Counted from the stretch's first letter, positions 31,713 through 40,862 are shown. The stretch: DNA of 64,000 nucleotides from Nesterenkonia sandarakina (GCF_003003175.1 NZ_PVTY01000003.1:124001-188000); one strand, 5' to 3'. Translations and numbers: made by a program. The notes: generated by a model not told the origin, from the sequence alone.

Positions 31713-34700
31713 TTGTCGTCCGCTCCAGGCCGCGCCGGGTCCGACACTGACTCCGCAGGACGGCCCAGCACCGCCGGCGAGGCAAGCACCGCGGTGCAGC
31801 GGACCCGGTACGCCCTCGCCGCGCAGACCCGCGCACCGGATCACATCATCGAGCTCTCCGCCGCGAGCTACTGCGGAGTCCAGGACCTCTCTCGCTCGCT
31901 GCGCTCCGGACTGCTCGAAGACCGCCGGCAGGCGCGCAGCGCCGCGCGCGAGGGCTCGGGCGGGACCAGGATCACCCAGCTCTGGCGCAGTCTCGAACGA
32001 CAGCTGCCCGACGGCTTCAACCCCCGCCACCAGTGGCTCTGGATCCTGCCCGCGGGCACCATCCCCACCTCTGACGCGCTGGAGCGGCTCGAGGAGCGGC
32101 TCTTCACCGTCAAGGACGAAGAGCACCACGCCCAGATCCAGATCGTCGGCGCCAAGCAGCTCTCCGCCGAGACCCCGGAACGGCTGGTCAACGTCGGTCT
32201 CTACAGCGCCCGCTCCGCCGAGGTGCTCACCGCCACCGAGCCCAAGGAGCTGGACCAGGGGCAGTACGACGGCCGCGACGCCGTCCCCGCCGTCTCCGGC
32301 GAGGGCATGCTGGTCCACGCCTCGCTCTTCGGTGACCTCGGCGGCTTCGATCCGGCGCTCAGCGGGGACTACGCGGCCGCGCAGCTCTGCCGCCGCGCCC
32401 GCGAGGTCGGCGCCCACATCGTCATCGAGCCCACCGCCCGCGTGCTCCGCGAGGACCCGCCCCGCCGGGACACCGTCCACCGACTCGGCGGCACCCTGCA
32501 CCTGCCCTCGGATCAGCGGATCAGCCAGATCCGCCGTCGGCTGGCCACCGCGACCCCGCTCGCGGTCCCGTTCCTCTGGCTGGGCATGTGGATCGCCGCC
32601 CTGCTGCGGCTGATCGGTCTGACCGTGGTCAAGGCCCCCGACGCCGGAGCCGGCCAGTTCTTCGCCTCGGTGCGCGCCCTGCTGGGCTGGGGTGCGATCG
32701 CCCACACCCGCCGATTCGCCACCCAGGGCCGCAGAGCCGCCCTCGCCCGGCTCAGCCGCGACGAACAGATCAGCTCGGCCCCCGACGTCGTGCGCGCCGG
32801 ACGCCGGACCGAGGCGCGGATGATGTGCAGCGGCGCACAGGTCCGCGCGCAGCGCCGTTCCGCGATGACCGCGGAGACCGTCTCGGTCCCGCGCACCCGG
32901 TTCACCCCCGGCTTCTACGGCGAGCCCGACGACACCGGGGAGCGCGAGAACAATGAGGACGCGCTGCTCGAGATCGGCGCCTCCGACGGTGAGTTCGACG
33001 AGATGCCCTCGCGCCGCTCCGGAGACCGGCTCGGCCTGTTCCTGATGCTGCTGGCCCTGGCCGGCGTCTCCCTGCTGGCGTTCCGCGACCTGCTCTCGGC
33101 AGAGGCCATCACCGGCGGTGCCGCGATGCCGGTGGCCGGTTCGCTCAGCGAGGTCTTCGCCCACTCGGTGAGCTTCCTGGCCGTTGACAGCCTCGGCGCG
33201 CTCTCCGCCGCAGACCCCTTCAACCTGATCCTGCTGGCGATCTCCGCGCTGAGCTTCGGACACGGTTCCGCCGTGCTGGTCTGGCTGCTGATCCTCGCAC
33301 TGCCGCTGAGCGCGCTCAGCGCCTGGTACGCCGCCGGGCTCTGGTCCACCAAGGCCTCGCGCCGGGTCGTCTCGGCATTGCTCTGGACCGCGATGCCCAC
33401 CCTGCACATCGCCGTGGGCGAGGGCCGCATCGGCGCCGTCCTGGTCCACATCCTGCTCCCGGTGGCCGTGGTCGCCACCGTCCGCGCAGTCGGCCGGGCC
33501 GCAGTCGGACTCGGCGTCGCCGGAAGCTGGGAGTACGCCACCGGCGCCGCGCTGCTGCTGATGGTGCTCACCGCCGCCTCCCCGGCGCTGCTGCCGCTGG
33601 TGGTCGTGGTCGGGATCGTGCTCGCCCTGATCCTGCGCCGCCGCGGCCGACCGCTGTGGCTGATCCCGCTGACCTCGCTCGCCGTGGCCGCCCCGATGAT
33701 CGCCTCCGCCCTGATGCAGGGCAAGAATCTCGCCGCGGTGCTGGCGCACGAGCCGGGACGGGCGCTGACTGTCGATGCCGCACCGCTCTGGCAGCAGCTG
33801 CTCGGCTTCTCGCGCGCCTTCGATCCCGCCGCGGGACTCGCCTCCGCCGGTGCCTCCGGGTCCTGGCTGCCCGCCTACCTCGCCGGGGACTTCTGGAGCC
33901 TGCGGATCGCTCTGCTGATCGGACTGCCGCTGCTGCTGATCGCGCTGCTGGGAATCTTCACCGGCAGCCGCACCCGGCCGCTGCCCATCGTGGCCGGCAC
34001 CCTGCTGCTCGCGGCCCTCGGGCTCTCCACCCTGGTCGGACTGCTGGCCGCCGGATCCGACGGCACCGCGGTGATCACGGGAAACCCTGGTCCGGTGGTC
34101 TCCGTGATGCTCTTCTGCCTGCTGGCCGCAGGCATGGCGTCCCTGGACCGGTTCCCACTCGCATTCCCCCGCGTCGGCGGCACGATCACGCCGGTGATCT
34201 CCACGCTGCTGGTGCTCGCCATCGGAGCCTCGCTGGTCCTGTTCTACAGCCCCCGCGTCATGCCCGGCGCCCCGCTGACCGGTCAGCCGCTGACCGCGGT
34301 GAACGCCGCCCCCACCCTCATCGAGGCCGGCGCGCTGCGCCAGCTCCCGGCCACCGCGGCGGATCAGGGCAACGGGCCGGCCCAGCTGCGCACGCTGGTG
34401 CTCTCGGCGGCCGACCCCGGTGTGATCGGTGAACTGGTCTCCGGCGATGGGCGCACGCTGGACAAGTCCCGCGCCGTGGTCGCCGCCGGTGACCTGCCCC
34501 TCTGGGCCCAGCCGGAACGTCTCCCGAACCTGCTCGGAGGAACCCGCGATGATGCCTCCGCGCCCACCGGCTCGACCGCGGCACCCGCCGCGGAGACGGC
34601 CGAGTTCTCCGCCGCGGAGCAGCGCCTGGCCTCACTGATCGCCGCGCTGATCACCCCCGGCGCGGTGGAGACCGAAGCCCTGATGGCCGAGCTCGGTGTG

Positions 34701-35348
34701 GGCTATGTGCTCATCGATCAGGGCGAGCCCGCGGTGCTCACCGATGCGGTGGACACCGCCGCCGGCCTGGTGTCGGTGGGAGCGACCGATCGCGGCGAGC
34801 TGTGGCGCGCCGAGGTCGACGAGGAGGCGCTGCTGCCCTCCGGGGAGGGGCTCTTCGGCGTTCCCACCAGCTGGGCGCGAATCGTGGACGCCGAGGGGGA
34901 GGTCCAGGCGCTGCTGCCGAGCCAGTCACAGTCCCTCGACCTGGATCTGGAGCAGGTCACCGCCGACGACGGCGCGGGGCTGGGGCTGGACCCGCAGGGC
35001 GAGTACCTGCTGGAGCTCTCCACCGAGCACGCGAGCGGCTGGCGAGCCGGCTGGGACGGCCAGGACCTCGAGTCCGTGCCGGTCCAGGCCGATGCGCCCG
35101 CCCAGGAGTCCGCCGGAACAGCGGAGTGGACGCAGCGGTTCGAGCTGCCCGCCGAGGCGCTGACCGATCAAGGCGCGGGGCTGCAGGGGCAGCTCAGCGC
35201 CGACCACCGCAGCGCCTACCAGCTGCCGGTGCTGATCACCCTGGGAGTCTTCCTGCTGCTGGTGGCGCTGATCGCCATCCCGCTGCCCCGCGGAAGCCGC
35301 ATGCTTCCCGTGGCAGACACCGATGAGCTGGAAGGACGCCGAGGATGA
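31713..35348 (+). CDS. Large glycosyltransferase-2-like multi-pass membrane protein; start unresolved
   Basis: Modelled from TTG 31713 as 1211 residues. Residues 1 to about 270 resemble a GT2 (GT-A) domain: RTRYALAAQTRAPDHII, then QWLWILPAGTIPTSDALERL (about 107-125), and VSGEGMLVHASLFGDLGGFDPALS. The usual Asp-rich metal site (HDD/DXD) after WLWIL is replaced by Pro-Ala-Gly, so catalysis is doubtful. About 14 or more hydrophobic helices follow (about 285-320 and 440-860), then an extracytoplasmic region and one last helix near the end. The first GT strand (IAAVVLHDGG) is encoded in frame upstream of 31713 where no ATG/GTG/TTG exists. Likely role: envelope glycan assembly, with DUF5719 coupled downstream. 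Confidence 0.72.
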   Translation: MSSAPGRAGSDTDSAGRPSTAGEASTAVQRTRYALAAQTRAPDHIIELSAASYCGVQDLSRSLRSGLLEDRRQARSAAREGSGGTRITQLWRSLERQLPDGFNPRHQWLWILPAGTIPTSDALERLEERLFTVKDEEHHAQIQIVGAKQLSAETPERLVNVGLYSARSAEVLTATEPKELDQGQYDGRDAVPAVSGEGMLVHASLFGDLGGFDPALSGDYAAAQLCRRAREVGAHIVIEPTARVLREDPPRRDTVHRLGGTLHLPSDQRISQIRRRLATATPLAVPFLWLGMWIAALLRLIGLTVVKAPDAGAGQFFASVRALLGWGAIAHTRRFATQGRRAALARLSRDEQISSAPDVVRAGRRTEARMMCSGAQVRAQRRSAMTAETVSVPRTRFTPGFYGEPDDTGERENNEDALLEIGASDGEFDEMPSRRSGDRLGLFLMLLALAGVSLLAFRDLLSAEAITGGAAMPVAGSLSEVFAHSVSFLAVDSLGALSAADPFNLILLAISALSFGHGSAVLVWLLILALPLSALSAWYAAGLWSTKASRRVVSALLWTAMPTLHIAVGEGRIGAVLVHILLPVAVVATVRAVGRAAVGLGVAGSWEYATGAALLLMVLTAASPALLPLVVVVGIVLALILRRRGRPLWLIPLTSLAVAAPMIASALMQGKNLAAVLAHEPGRALTVDAAPLWQQLLGFSRAFDPAAGLASAGASGSWLPAYLAGDFWSLRIALLIGLPLLLIALLGIFTGSRTRPLPIVAGTLLLAALGLSTLVGLLAAGSDGTAVITGNPGPVVSVMLFCLLAAGMASLDRFPLAFPRVGGTITPVISTLLVLAIGASLVLFYSPRVMPGAPLTGQPLTAVNAAPTLIEAGALRQLPATAADQGNGPAQLRTLVLSAADPGVIGELVSGDGRTLDKSRAVVAAGDLPLWAQPERLPNLLGGTRDDASAPTGSTAAPAAETAEFSAAEQRLASLIAALITPGAVETEALMAELGVGYVLIDQGEPAVLTDAVDTAAGLVSVGATDRGELWRAEVDEEALLPSGEGLFGVPTSWARIVDAEGEVQALLPSQSQSLDLDLEQVTADDGAGLGLDPQGEYLLELSTEHASGWRAGWDGQDLESVPVQADAPAQESAGTAEWTQRFELPAEALTDQGAGLQGQLSADHRSAYQLPVLITLGVFLLLVALIAIPLPRGSRMLPVADTDELEGRRG

Positions 35349-37603
35349 GCGCCAAAAAGGTCAGAGTCAAGAAGCTCATCAAGGAGCAGCGTCGGGCGCG
35401 CAGGCAGGCCATCCGCGATCAGGAGCGCGCCGCCACGCTGAAGGCCAAGCAGCACGCCGCCGCTGCACGGGCGGAGCTCAAGGCAGAGGAGCAGCGGCTG
35501 CGCCAGGAGCAGCAGCAGAAGCGTGAACAGCAGGATCAGGAACGCACGCGGCAGCAGCAGGAGCGCAAGCAGGACCAGCAGGAGCGCAAGCGGGACCAGC
35601 AGCGAACGCGCCGCAGCCAGAAGCCGGCCGCTCAGGCAGCGAGCACTGCGCCAGCGAGCACTCCGGCGGCGGGCCCTGCCGATGTGAGCCCCGTGGCGGC
35701 GAGCACTGAGCCCGATGCCGGGATGCCCGCCGAGGCCGATACCGGGACGCCAGAGAAGGCCGAGGCGCCAGCAGGTGCCGCGAATGCAGCGGCGCCGCTG
35801 ACCCCGGTCCCGCATCCCGCCCCCAAGCAGACCCGGCGCGAGCGCCGGCGTCGTGCTCGTCGTGCCGACCGCTCTGACCACCGGAACGCCGAGCCCGTTG
35901 CTGATCGTGGCGCAAAGGCCCGGACCCGCAGCGGCGCCAAGGCTCGCACCGCGGCCGTGGTCGTCACGGCCGGCGTGCTCGCCGCCATGGTGGGTTCGGT
36001 GGCGCTGGACGGACTCTTGGATGGCCGCTCCGAAGCGGCAGCCGGCACCGCCGGCGTCGGGGCAACGGCTGCGCTGAGTGCGGCCTCGGTGGCCGCCCCG
36101 CAGGCCGGACAGACCTTCGTCTGCCCGCCGATGCCCGGCCAGCCGGATTCGCTGACCACGGATGGTCAGCTGGAGTATCGAGACCGAGACCCCTCGGCCT
36201 CCTCCCGGTTCTCCGCGGTGCTCTTCGCCACCGACCTCTCCGGAACATTCTCCGACTCCTCGTGGGCCCAGCTCAACGAGGAGGGGCGCGTGAACGAGGC
36301 CACCGTGACCGAAGCCTCCTCCTCGGAGGACGTCGACGCCGACGCGTCCGACGCGGCCGATGAAGCCGGCGCAGCGGAGGCAGATTCCCCGCTGAGTGCT
36401 CGGGAGGCGGTCTACACATCCACCGGAGACCTCGCCCGACCCCCGCTGTTGGAGACCTCCGCTGCCGCCGATGGCAGCGTCCAGGCCGCCGCGGCGCTGT
36501 ATGAGTACCAGGCGGGGGCCGGCCCTGTGGCCGGACTCGCCGTCGGGGCCTGCACCGCCCCCGAGCGCAGCCAGTGGTTCTTCGGCCCGGAGATCGCCGC
36601 GGGGTCCTCCTCGCTGCTGACCCTGGGCAACCCGTTCGACCGGTCGGCCACGGTGGAGGTCACGAGCGTTGATTCCGAGGGCGATCGAGGGACCACCGGC
36701 ACCCGATCCGTCGTCGTCCCCGGTCAGACCACGCGCTCGGTGAACATCGCAGGACTCGCGTCCGCAGGCTCTGATCTCGGCGTCCAGGTGCGCTCGGCCG
36801 GAGCTCCGGTGACGGCGCAGCTGCAGTCCTCCCGGGCCTCCGGACTGACCGGCACCGGCGTGGAGTTCCTGCCCGGGATGACCACCCCGGGCACCGAGCA
36901 CCTGATGCCCGGCGTTCCGATCCCCGACGGCGTTCCCGACTCGGGTGAGGAGGACGACGAGGAGTCCACCGCACCGCCGGAGCTCTGGATCCATGTCCCC
37001 GGCGAGGAGGGTGCGACCGTGGAGCTGCAGGTCTACGGCGAGGACGGCCAGCAGGTCATCGAGACCCCCGGCGTCTTCACCGTCGACGGCGGTGAGATCG
37101 ACGCGGTGAATCTGCGCGGCATCGAGCTCGGCGTCAGCGACATCCGGGTGCGCACCGACGTTCCCGCCTACGTGGCGGTGCGCAGCGAGACCGAGCAGGG
37201 CACAGACTTCAGCTGGGCCCCATCCGCCGCGGCGCTGGGGGAGGGGTCGGGAACGCTCCTGCCCGAGACCGGTGAGACCGAGCTTCACCTGTTCGCCTCC
37301 GGCGCCTCAGGCAGCATCGGCTACCAGGTGCTCGACGCCGAGGGAGAGTTCGGGCCCGAACAGAGCCTCGAGCTCCCGGCCGACGGTGCCGGCGTCATCT
37401 CGGCCGAGGACCTGACCGCGGCCGCGCCGGAGGGCAGCCAGGACGGCCCCGTGGTGATCGTCTTCGCCGATCCGCAGCTCGACGGCGAGGGCACCGTGCA
37501 CGCGACCATGTCCACCTCCACAGACGACGGTCAGTTCAGTCTGACCCCGGTCTCGCCGCTGCGCGGCGCCGAGGAGTACGTGCCGGTGCGGCTGCTGCGC
37601 TGA
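35345..37603 (+). CDS. DUF5719 family membrane-anchored protein
   Basis: A 752-residue protein whose ATG overlaps the giant GT-like gene stop by 4 nt. Residues 1-95 are a highly charged Gln/Glu/Lys/Arg coiled coil, 96-165 an Ala/Pro-rich linker, 166-200 strongly basic, and about 205-222 a single membrane helix (AAVVVTAGVLAAMVGSVAL). The remaining 520 residues are extracytoplasmic and beta-rich (repeated VEVTSVDSEG- and VELQVYGEDG-type strands), matching DUF5719. The family always sits next to this GT in actinobacteria as far as I recall, suggesting a shared envelope complex; function is unknown. The acidic run EDVDADASDAADEAG is a local insertion. Confidence 0.78.
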   Translation: MSAKKVRVKKLIKEQRRARRQAIRDQERAATLKAKQHAAAARAELKAEEQRLRQEQQQKREQQDQERTRQQQERKQDQQERKRDQQRTRRSQKPAAQAASTAPASTPAAGPADVSPVAASTEPDAGMPAEADTGTPEKAEAPAGAANAAAPLTPVPHPAPKQTRRERRRRARRADRSDHRNAEPVADRGAKARTRSGAKARTAAVVVTAGVLAAMVGSVALDGLLDGRSEAAAGTAGVGATAALSAASVAAPQAGQTFVCPPMPGQPDSLTTDGQLEYRDRDPSASSRFSAVLFATDLSGTFSDSSWAQLNEEGRVNEATVTEASSSEDVDADASDAADEAGAAEADSPLSAREAVYTSTGDLARPPLLETSAAADGSVQAAAALYEYQAGAGPVAGLAVGACTAPERSQWFFGPEIAAGSSSLLTLGNPFDRSATVEVTSVDSEGDRGTTGTRSVVVPGQTTRSVNIAGLASAGSDLGVQVRSAGAPVTAQLQSSRASGLTGTGVEFLPGMTTPGTEHLMPGVPIPDGVPDSGEEDDEESTAPPELWIHVPGEEGATVELQVYGEDGQQVIETPGVFTVDGGEIDAVNLRGIELGVSDIRVRTDVPAYVAVRSETEQGTDFSWAPSAAALGEGSGTLLPETGETELHLFASGASGSIGYQVLDAEGEFGPEQSLELPADGAGVISAEDLTAAAPEGSQDGPVVIVFADPQLDGEGTVHATMSTSTDDGQFSLTPVSPLRGAEEYVPVRLLR

Positions 37604-37619
37604 GTCCCTCCGGGGACCA

Positions 37620-37649
37620 TTGACAGTCGCGGCGGCGACTATGGAGCAT
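37620..37649 (+). promoter_or_regulatory. Promoter of the alpha/beta hydrolase gene
   Basis: A perfect TTGACA (37620-37625), an 18-bp spacer and GAGCAT (37644-37649) end 7 nt before the ATG at 37657. The transcript would be leaderless or nearly so. Confidence 0.6.
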
Positions 37650-37656
37650 TGCCGGC

Positions 37657-38493
37657 ATGAGTGCATCTCCTGCCGCGGCAGCTTCGTCCACGCAGTTCCT
37701 GGAGCGGCCCGACGGCAGGGTCGCCTACGACGTCGAGGGCCGCGGTCCGCTCCTGGTGCTCGTCCCAGGGATGGGGGAGCTGCGGTCCTCCTATCGCTTC
37801 CTAACCCCACGACTGGTGCAGGCCGGCTACACGGTGGCGACCACGGATCTGCGCGGACACGGCGAGAGCGACACCAGCTTCTCCGCATACGGCGATCTCG
37901 AGACCGCCTCCGACATCAGTGCGCTCATCGACGCACTGGGCGGCTCAGCGGTCATCATCGGCAACTCCCTGGCCGCCGGGGCCGGCGTCATCGTGGCGGC
38001 GGACCATCCCGAACAGGTCGCCGGGCTCGTCCTGCTGGGCCCCTTCGTGCGGAACCCGCCCGCCGGACGGATCAGCCTGGCGATCTTCCGGGCGATGACG
38101 GCCCCGTTCTGGGTGGCCACGATGTGGAAGTCCTATATGCCCACCCTCTATGCGGGTCGGAAGCCGACGGACTTCAAGCAGTACCGCGAGGCCGTGGCCA
38201 CCAGCCTGCGTCGTCCCGACTACGGGAGGGCCTTCTCGCTCACCACCCGGCAGACCGACCACGCCCCCGCCGAGGCCAGGCTGCTGCAGGTGAGCGCTCC
38301 GGTGCTGGTCGTGATGGGCGAGCTCGACCCTGACTTCAAGGATCCCGCGGGGGAGGCGCACTGGATCGGGGAGACCCTGAAGGCCGACGTCGTGATGGTG
38401 CCGGAGGCAGGTCATTACCCGCAGTCTCAGCAGCCGGAGATCACCGAGCGCGCGATCCTGGAATTTCTGGAGGACATGGGCCCGCGGACCTGA
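37657..38493 (+). CDS. Alpha/beta hydrolase
   Basis: A 278-residue soluble alpha/beta-hydrolase-fold enzyme. The oxyanion region LVPGMGELRSS, DLRGHGES after strand 4, nucleophile elbow GNSLAAG (Ser about 110), acid in MGELDPDF (about 227) and His in EAGHYPQSQ (about 253) form a complete catalytic set. Substrate is unknown; esterases, haloperoxidase-like and hydrolytic dehalogenase-like members share this layout. It stands alone behind its own TTGACA promoter and interrupts the region between DUF5719 and DUF3499, which are closer together in related genomes. Confidence 0.88.
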   Translation: MSASPAAAASSTQFLERPDGRVAYDVEGRGPLLVLVPGMGELRSSYRFLTPRLVQAGYTVATTDLRGHGESDTSFSAYGDLETASDISALIDALGGSAVIIGNSLAAGAGVIVAADHPEQVAGLVLLGPFVRNPPAGRISLAIFRAMTAPFWVATMWKSYMPTLYAGRKPTDFKQYREAVATSLRRPDYGRAFSLTTRQTDHAPAEARLLQVSAPVLVVMGELDPDFKDPAGEAHWIGETLKADVVMVPEAGHYPQSQQPEITERAILEFLEDMGPRT

Positions 38494-38521
38494 GACGGCC
38501 TGGACGTGGACACCGAGCCCC

Positions 38522-38956
38522 TCACGGCTGCAGGTCCGGCAGTCCCTGGCCCGTCTCGGAATCCCAGGGGATCGACTCGTGGTCGTGCACCACGCGCCAC
38601 CGGCCGGCGATGCGTCTGCAGACCAACGTCGCGCGCACCCACATCGAGACGGAGTCGCTCGACCTGAGGGTTCCCGTCACGTGGTAGAGAAACGCGCAGA
38701 AGCCCAGATCTTCGTCGGCATCGACCTGGAGATCCCGCACCTCATATCCCGGACCCTGGGCATAGCTGCCCAACCACCCGCGAGTCTGCTCCGCGACCTG
38801 CTCCGCGCCCCGGAGGGAGAGCGGAGGCAGCACGTTGAAGGCGAGCACGTCCTCGACCGGCACGCCGACCAGCGCTTCGACGTCATGCGCGGCGATCGCG
38901 TCGACGCGATCCCTGACCAGCCTCTGCAGCTCCTCGACAGACTCTCGGTGTGTCAT
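38522..38956 (-). CDS. NTF2-like (SnoaL/DUF4440-type) protein
   Basis: A 144-residue soluble protein with the cone-shaped NTF2-like fold order: N-terminal helices (ESVEELQRLVRDRVDAIAAHDVEALVG), FNVLPPLSLRGAEQVAEQTRGWL and strands VSMWVRATLVCRRIAGRWRVVHDHESIP. This matches SnoaL-like/ketosteroid-isomerase-type proteins of unknown substrate. ATG 38956 overlaps the stop of the reductase-like gene by 4 nt, so the two form a bicistronic unit read leftward. It is convergent with the alpha/beta hydrolase. Confidence 0.8.
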   Translation of the reverse strand: MTHRESVEELQRLVRDRVDAIAAHDVEALVGVPVEDVLAFNVLPPLSLRGAEQVAEQTRGWLGSYAQGPGYEVRDLQVDADEDLGFCAFLYHVTGTLRSSDSVSMWVRATLVCRRIAGRWRVVHDHESIPWDSETGQGLPDLQP

Positions 38957-39549
38957 GGTCGGTGCCCTGTGGGATGCGCCGTCGGGCGGTACACGAGCTC
39001 CTGGATGTGCCCGTCGAGCGTCCGGCTCTCCAGGAGCTCGAGATCGAAGTCGCCTGCTCCTCGCAGGATCGGGCTGGTCCCGGTGTGGCCTGAGATCACC
39101 GGAAAGATGGTCACCTGGATCCGGTCGACCTCCCCGGCGTCGAGCAGCGACCAGTTCAGGGTCAGGCTCGCCTGGGAACGCAGCGGAACTCTGGATTCAG
39201 CCTTCAACCGTCGCACGATCGTGGCGGCGTCTCCAGCCAGGATCTGTGCGTCGGGCCAGCCCAGAGTGCTCTCCAGCGTCGAGGACACCACCACCGCAGG
39301 CTTCTGCAGCAGACGCTGATTCCATTCATCGAAGGCGTTGGGATCGGTGCCCTCCGCCATGATCCCAGCGACCTCGCGGAAGGTGGTGGCGCCGAACACC
39401 ATGAGCTGGTCGGTCTCGAACAGGCTCGCCCGGTGCGCCAGCAGCTCGGGCCCCTGTCGGCTCCAGTAGCCGCCCCAGTCGGCGCCCTGGGTGAAGGAGC
39501 CGTAGCCATCCAGCGTGGAGAAGACATCCCAGGTGTAGCGGGCGACCAT
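38953..39549 (-). CDS. Dihydrofolate reductase-like (RibD C-terminal domain) protein
   Basis: A 198-residue NAD(P)H-dependent reductase-fold protein. It begins VARYTWDVFSTLDGYGSF, the typical opening of the RibD_C/YyaP family, and continues with TDQLMVFGATTFREVAGI, KPAVVVSSTLES, and EVDRIQVTIFPVISG. True DHFR or riboflavin function is unlikely; most such proteins have no assigned substrate. ATG 39549 is chosen from AAGGGA 7 nt upstream; the open frame extends 47 codons further without a good start signal. It is coupled to the NTF2-like gene downstream. Confidence 0.82.
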   Translation of the reverse strand: MVARYTWDVFSTLDGYGSFTQGADWGGYWSRQGPELLAHRASLFETDQLMVFGATTFREVAGIMAEGTDPNAFDEWNQRLLQKPAVVVSSTLESTLGWPDAQILAGDAATIVRRLKAESRVPLRSQASLTLNWSLLDAGEVDRIQVTIFPVISGHTGTSPILRGAGDFDLELLESRTLDGHIQELVYRPTAHPTGHRP

Positions 39550-39743
39550 GTCGGGTTCCCTTCGCGGTGGGCGGATCGCGGCGGTGCACCTGCGGATGCT
39601 TCTGCGAGGCGATCGACGCGCGGCACGACCACGGTATTCGCCGTGCCAGCTGCGGCTCCAGAGCTGCGGGCCACCGGGTCCCTGGCTCATCTGCCGTCGC
39701 GCCTGACGGACCTCTGGGGGAGTGGTTGCTAGGGTGGTCTCTC

Positions 39744-40196
39744 GTGGATTCCTCGCGTCGATGCACCCGAAACAGCTGTGAGCGGCCTGCCGCCGCCACC
39801 CTGACCTATTCCTATAAGGACTCCACCGTGGTGGTGGGCCCGCTGAGCGTCTACGCGGAGCCGCACACCTACGACCTCTGCGACCGCCACGCCGCCTCGG
39901 TCACGCCGCCACGCGGCTGGGAAGTGCTGCGGCTGACCCTGAGCTCGGCGCCGAAACAGGAGGACGACCTCCTGGCGCTGGCCGACGCCGTCCGCGAGTC
40001 TCCCGAGGTCCAGGCCGCCTGGGCGCTGGCCCAGAAGGGGCAGCGCGAGGCTGAGCAGTCCGGCCACGGACAGGGATCCGATCGCGCCGCGGAGCCTGAG
40101 CTGCCCACGCGTTCCACCCGTGATCGCATGGCTCCGCCGGTGCGCACCGGCGGACCCGGGATCTCTCGCGGTCACCTGCGCATGCTCGACGACTGA
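39744..40196 (+). CDS. DUF3499 family protein (zinc-ribbon-like)
   Basis: A 150-residue cytosolic protein of DUF3499, an actinobacterial family of unknown function conserved near whiB2 and manA (Rv3258c position). The N-terminus SSRRCTRNSCERPAAATLTY carries two cysteines, and DLCDRHAASVTPPRGWEV supplies a third Cys and a His, giving a plausible CX5C...CX2H zinc site. The remainder is a helix and a disordered basic tail. GTG 39744 is preceded by TAGGGT with an 8-nt gap and no Shine-Dalgarno. A CACGG-N6-CCGTG repeat lies about 100 bp upstream. Confidence 0.88.
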   Translation: MDSSRRCTRNSCERPAAATLTYSYKDSTVVVGPLSVYAEPHTYDLCDRHAASVTPPRGWEVLRLTLSSAPKQEDDLLALADAVRESPEVQAAWALAQKGQREAEQSGHGQGSDRAAEPELPTRSTRDRMAPPVRTGGPGISRGHLRMLDD

Positions 40197-40289
40197 ACCG
40201 ACCGCTCAGCCCACCGCTGGACCCACCGCTGCGGCGTCGGCTGCCCCAGGCGTTGATAGAGTGACGTGCCAATGACTCCGGGAGGTCAC

Positions 40290-40670
40290 GTGAGAACAGG
40301 CCCTCACGCCAAGACGATGCACATCGGCGAGCTCGCGGAGCGTACCGGCATGTCACTGCGGACCATCCGGCACTATGGCGACGTGGGCCTGCTCCCGGCG
40401 AGCGGCCGGACCGAGGGCGGATTCCGGCTCTACAGCGAGGCCGACCAGCAGCGACTGATGCGGATCAAGTACCTGAAGCCGCTGGGGTTCAGCCTCGAGG
40501 AGCTCACCGAGGTGGTCGCCCTGCTCGAGCTGGATGCCCTCGATGCGCAGCAGCGTGAACGCGCCCAGGAATCCCTGGACCACGTGATGCGCGAGCGCAA
40601 GAAGCTCGCCGCGTACCTGAGTCAGGCCGATCTGCTGGCCGAGCAGCTGCGCGAGAAACTCCGCAGCTGA
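40290..40670 (+). CDS. MerR family transcriptional regulator
   Basis: A 126-residue MerR-type activator/repressor. The winged HTH (about 10-78) is complete: MHIGELAERTGMSLRTIRHY, then DVGLLPASGRTEGGFRLYSE and LMRIKYLKPLGFSLEEL. A dimerisation coiled coil follows (about 79-126), with no C-terminal effector domain and no metal-binding cysteines. GTG 40290 has GGGAGG 4 nt upstream; ATG 40272 and ATG 40317 are alternatives. TAGAGT (40257-40262) may be its -10. The perfect palindrome at 40714-40733 between it and the SulP gene is the likely operator, with the SulP transporter as target. Confidence 0.9.
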   Translation: MRTGPHAKTMHIGELAERTGMSLRTIRHYGDVGLLPASGRTEGGFRLYSEADQQRLMRIKYLKPLGFSLEELTEVVALLELDALDAQQRERAQESLDHVMRERKKLAAYLSQADLLAEQLREKLRS

Positions 40671-40709
40671 AGAGCTCTCCGCGTCGTGAGACGTCGATCA
40701 CGGGCATGG

Positions 40710-40737
40710 AACCCTACCCTAACGTTAGGGTAGAGTT
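40710..40737 (+). promoter_or_regulatory. MerR-type operator upstream of SulP gene
   Basis: CTACCCTAAC|GTTAGGGTAG (40714-40733) is a perfect 20-bp dyad, extended by AAC/GTT outside one mismatch to 28 bp. TAGAGT (40731-40736) fits a -10 overlapping its right edge, giving the long-spacer promoter architecture used by MerR proteins (candidate -35 ATGGAA at 40706, spacer 19). Confidence 0.7.
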
Positions 40738-40862
40738 CATCCGGTGGCCGGTTCGAGGTCGTCTCACCGGATCCCGCTTCTTCGCTGCGCAGCGCTGCGC
40801 AACTGCACGTCGCAGATCATCCGATGGACGCCGCTGTGTCCAGGACCCGAGAACGGAGCCTC

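Noticed and set aside
31221-33749. 842-codon minus-strand open frame opposite whiB2 and the giant GT gene
   Set aside because: Composition is Gly/Gln/Arg/Asp-rich antisense of a high-GC gene; no motif, no start signal, and real genes on the plus strand explain it. Similar long shadows at 7470-9437, 35216-37288 and 42325-44247 were rejected for the same reason.
37657-39549. Recent horizontal insertion (hydrolase, NTF2-like, DHFR-like genes)
   Set aside because: Placement is unusual, but base composition and codon use look like the neighbours and there are no mobile-element remains.
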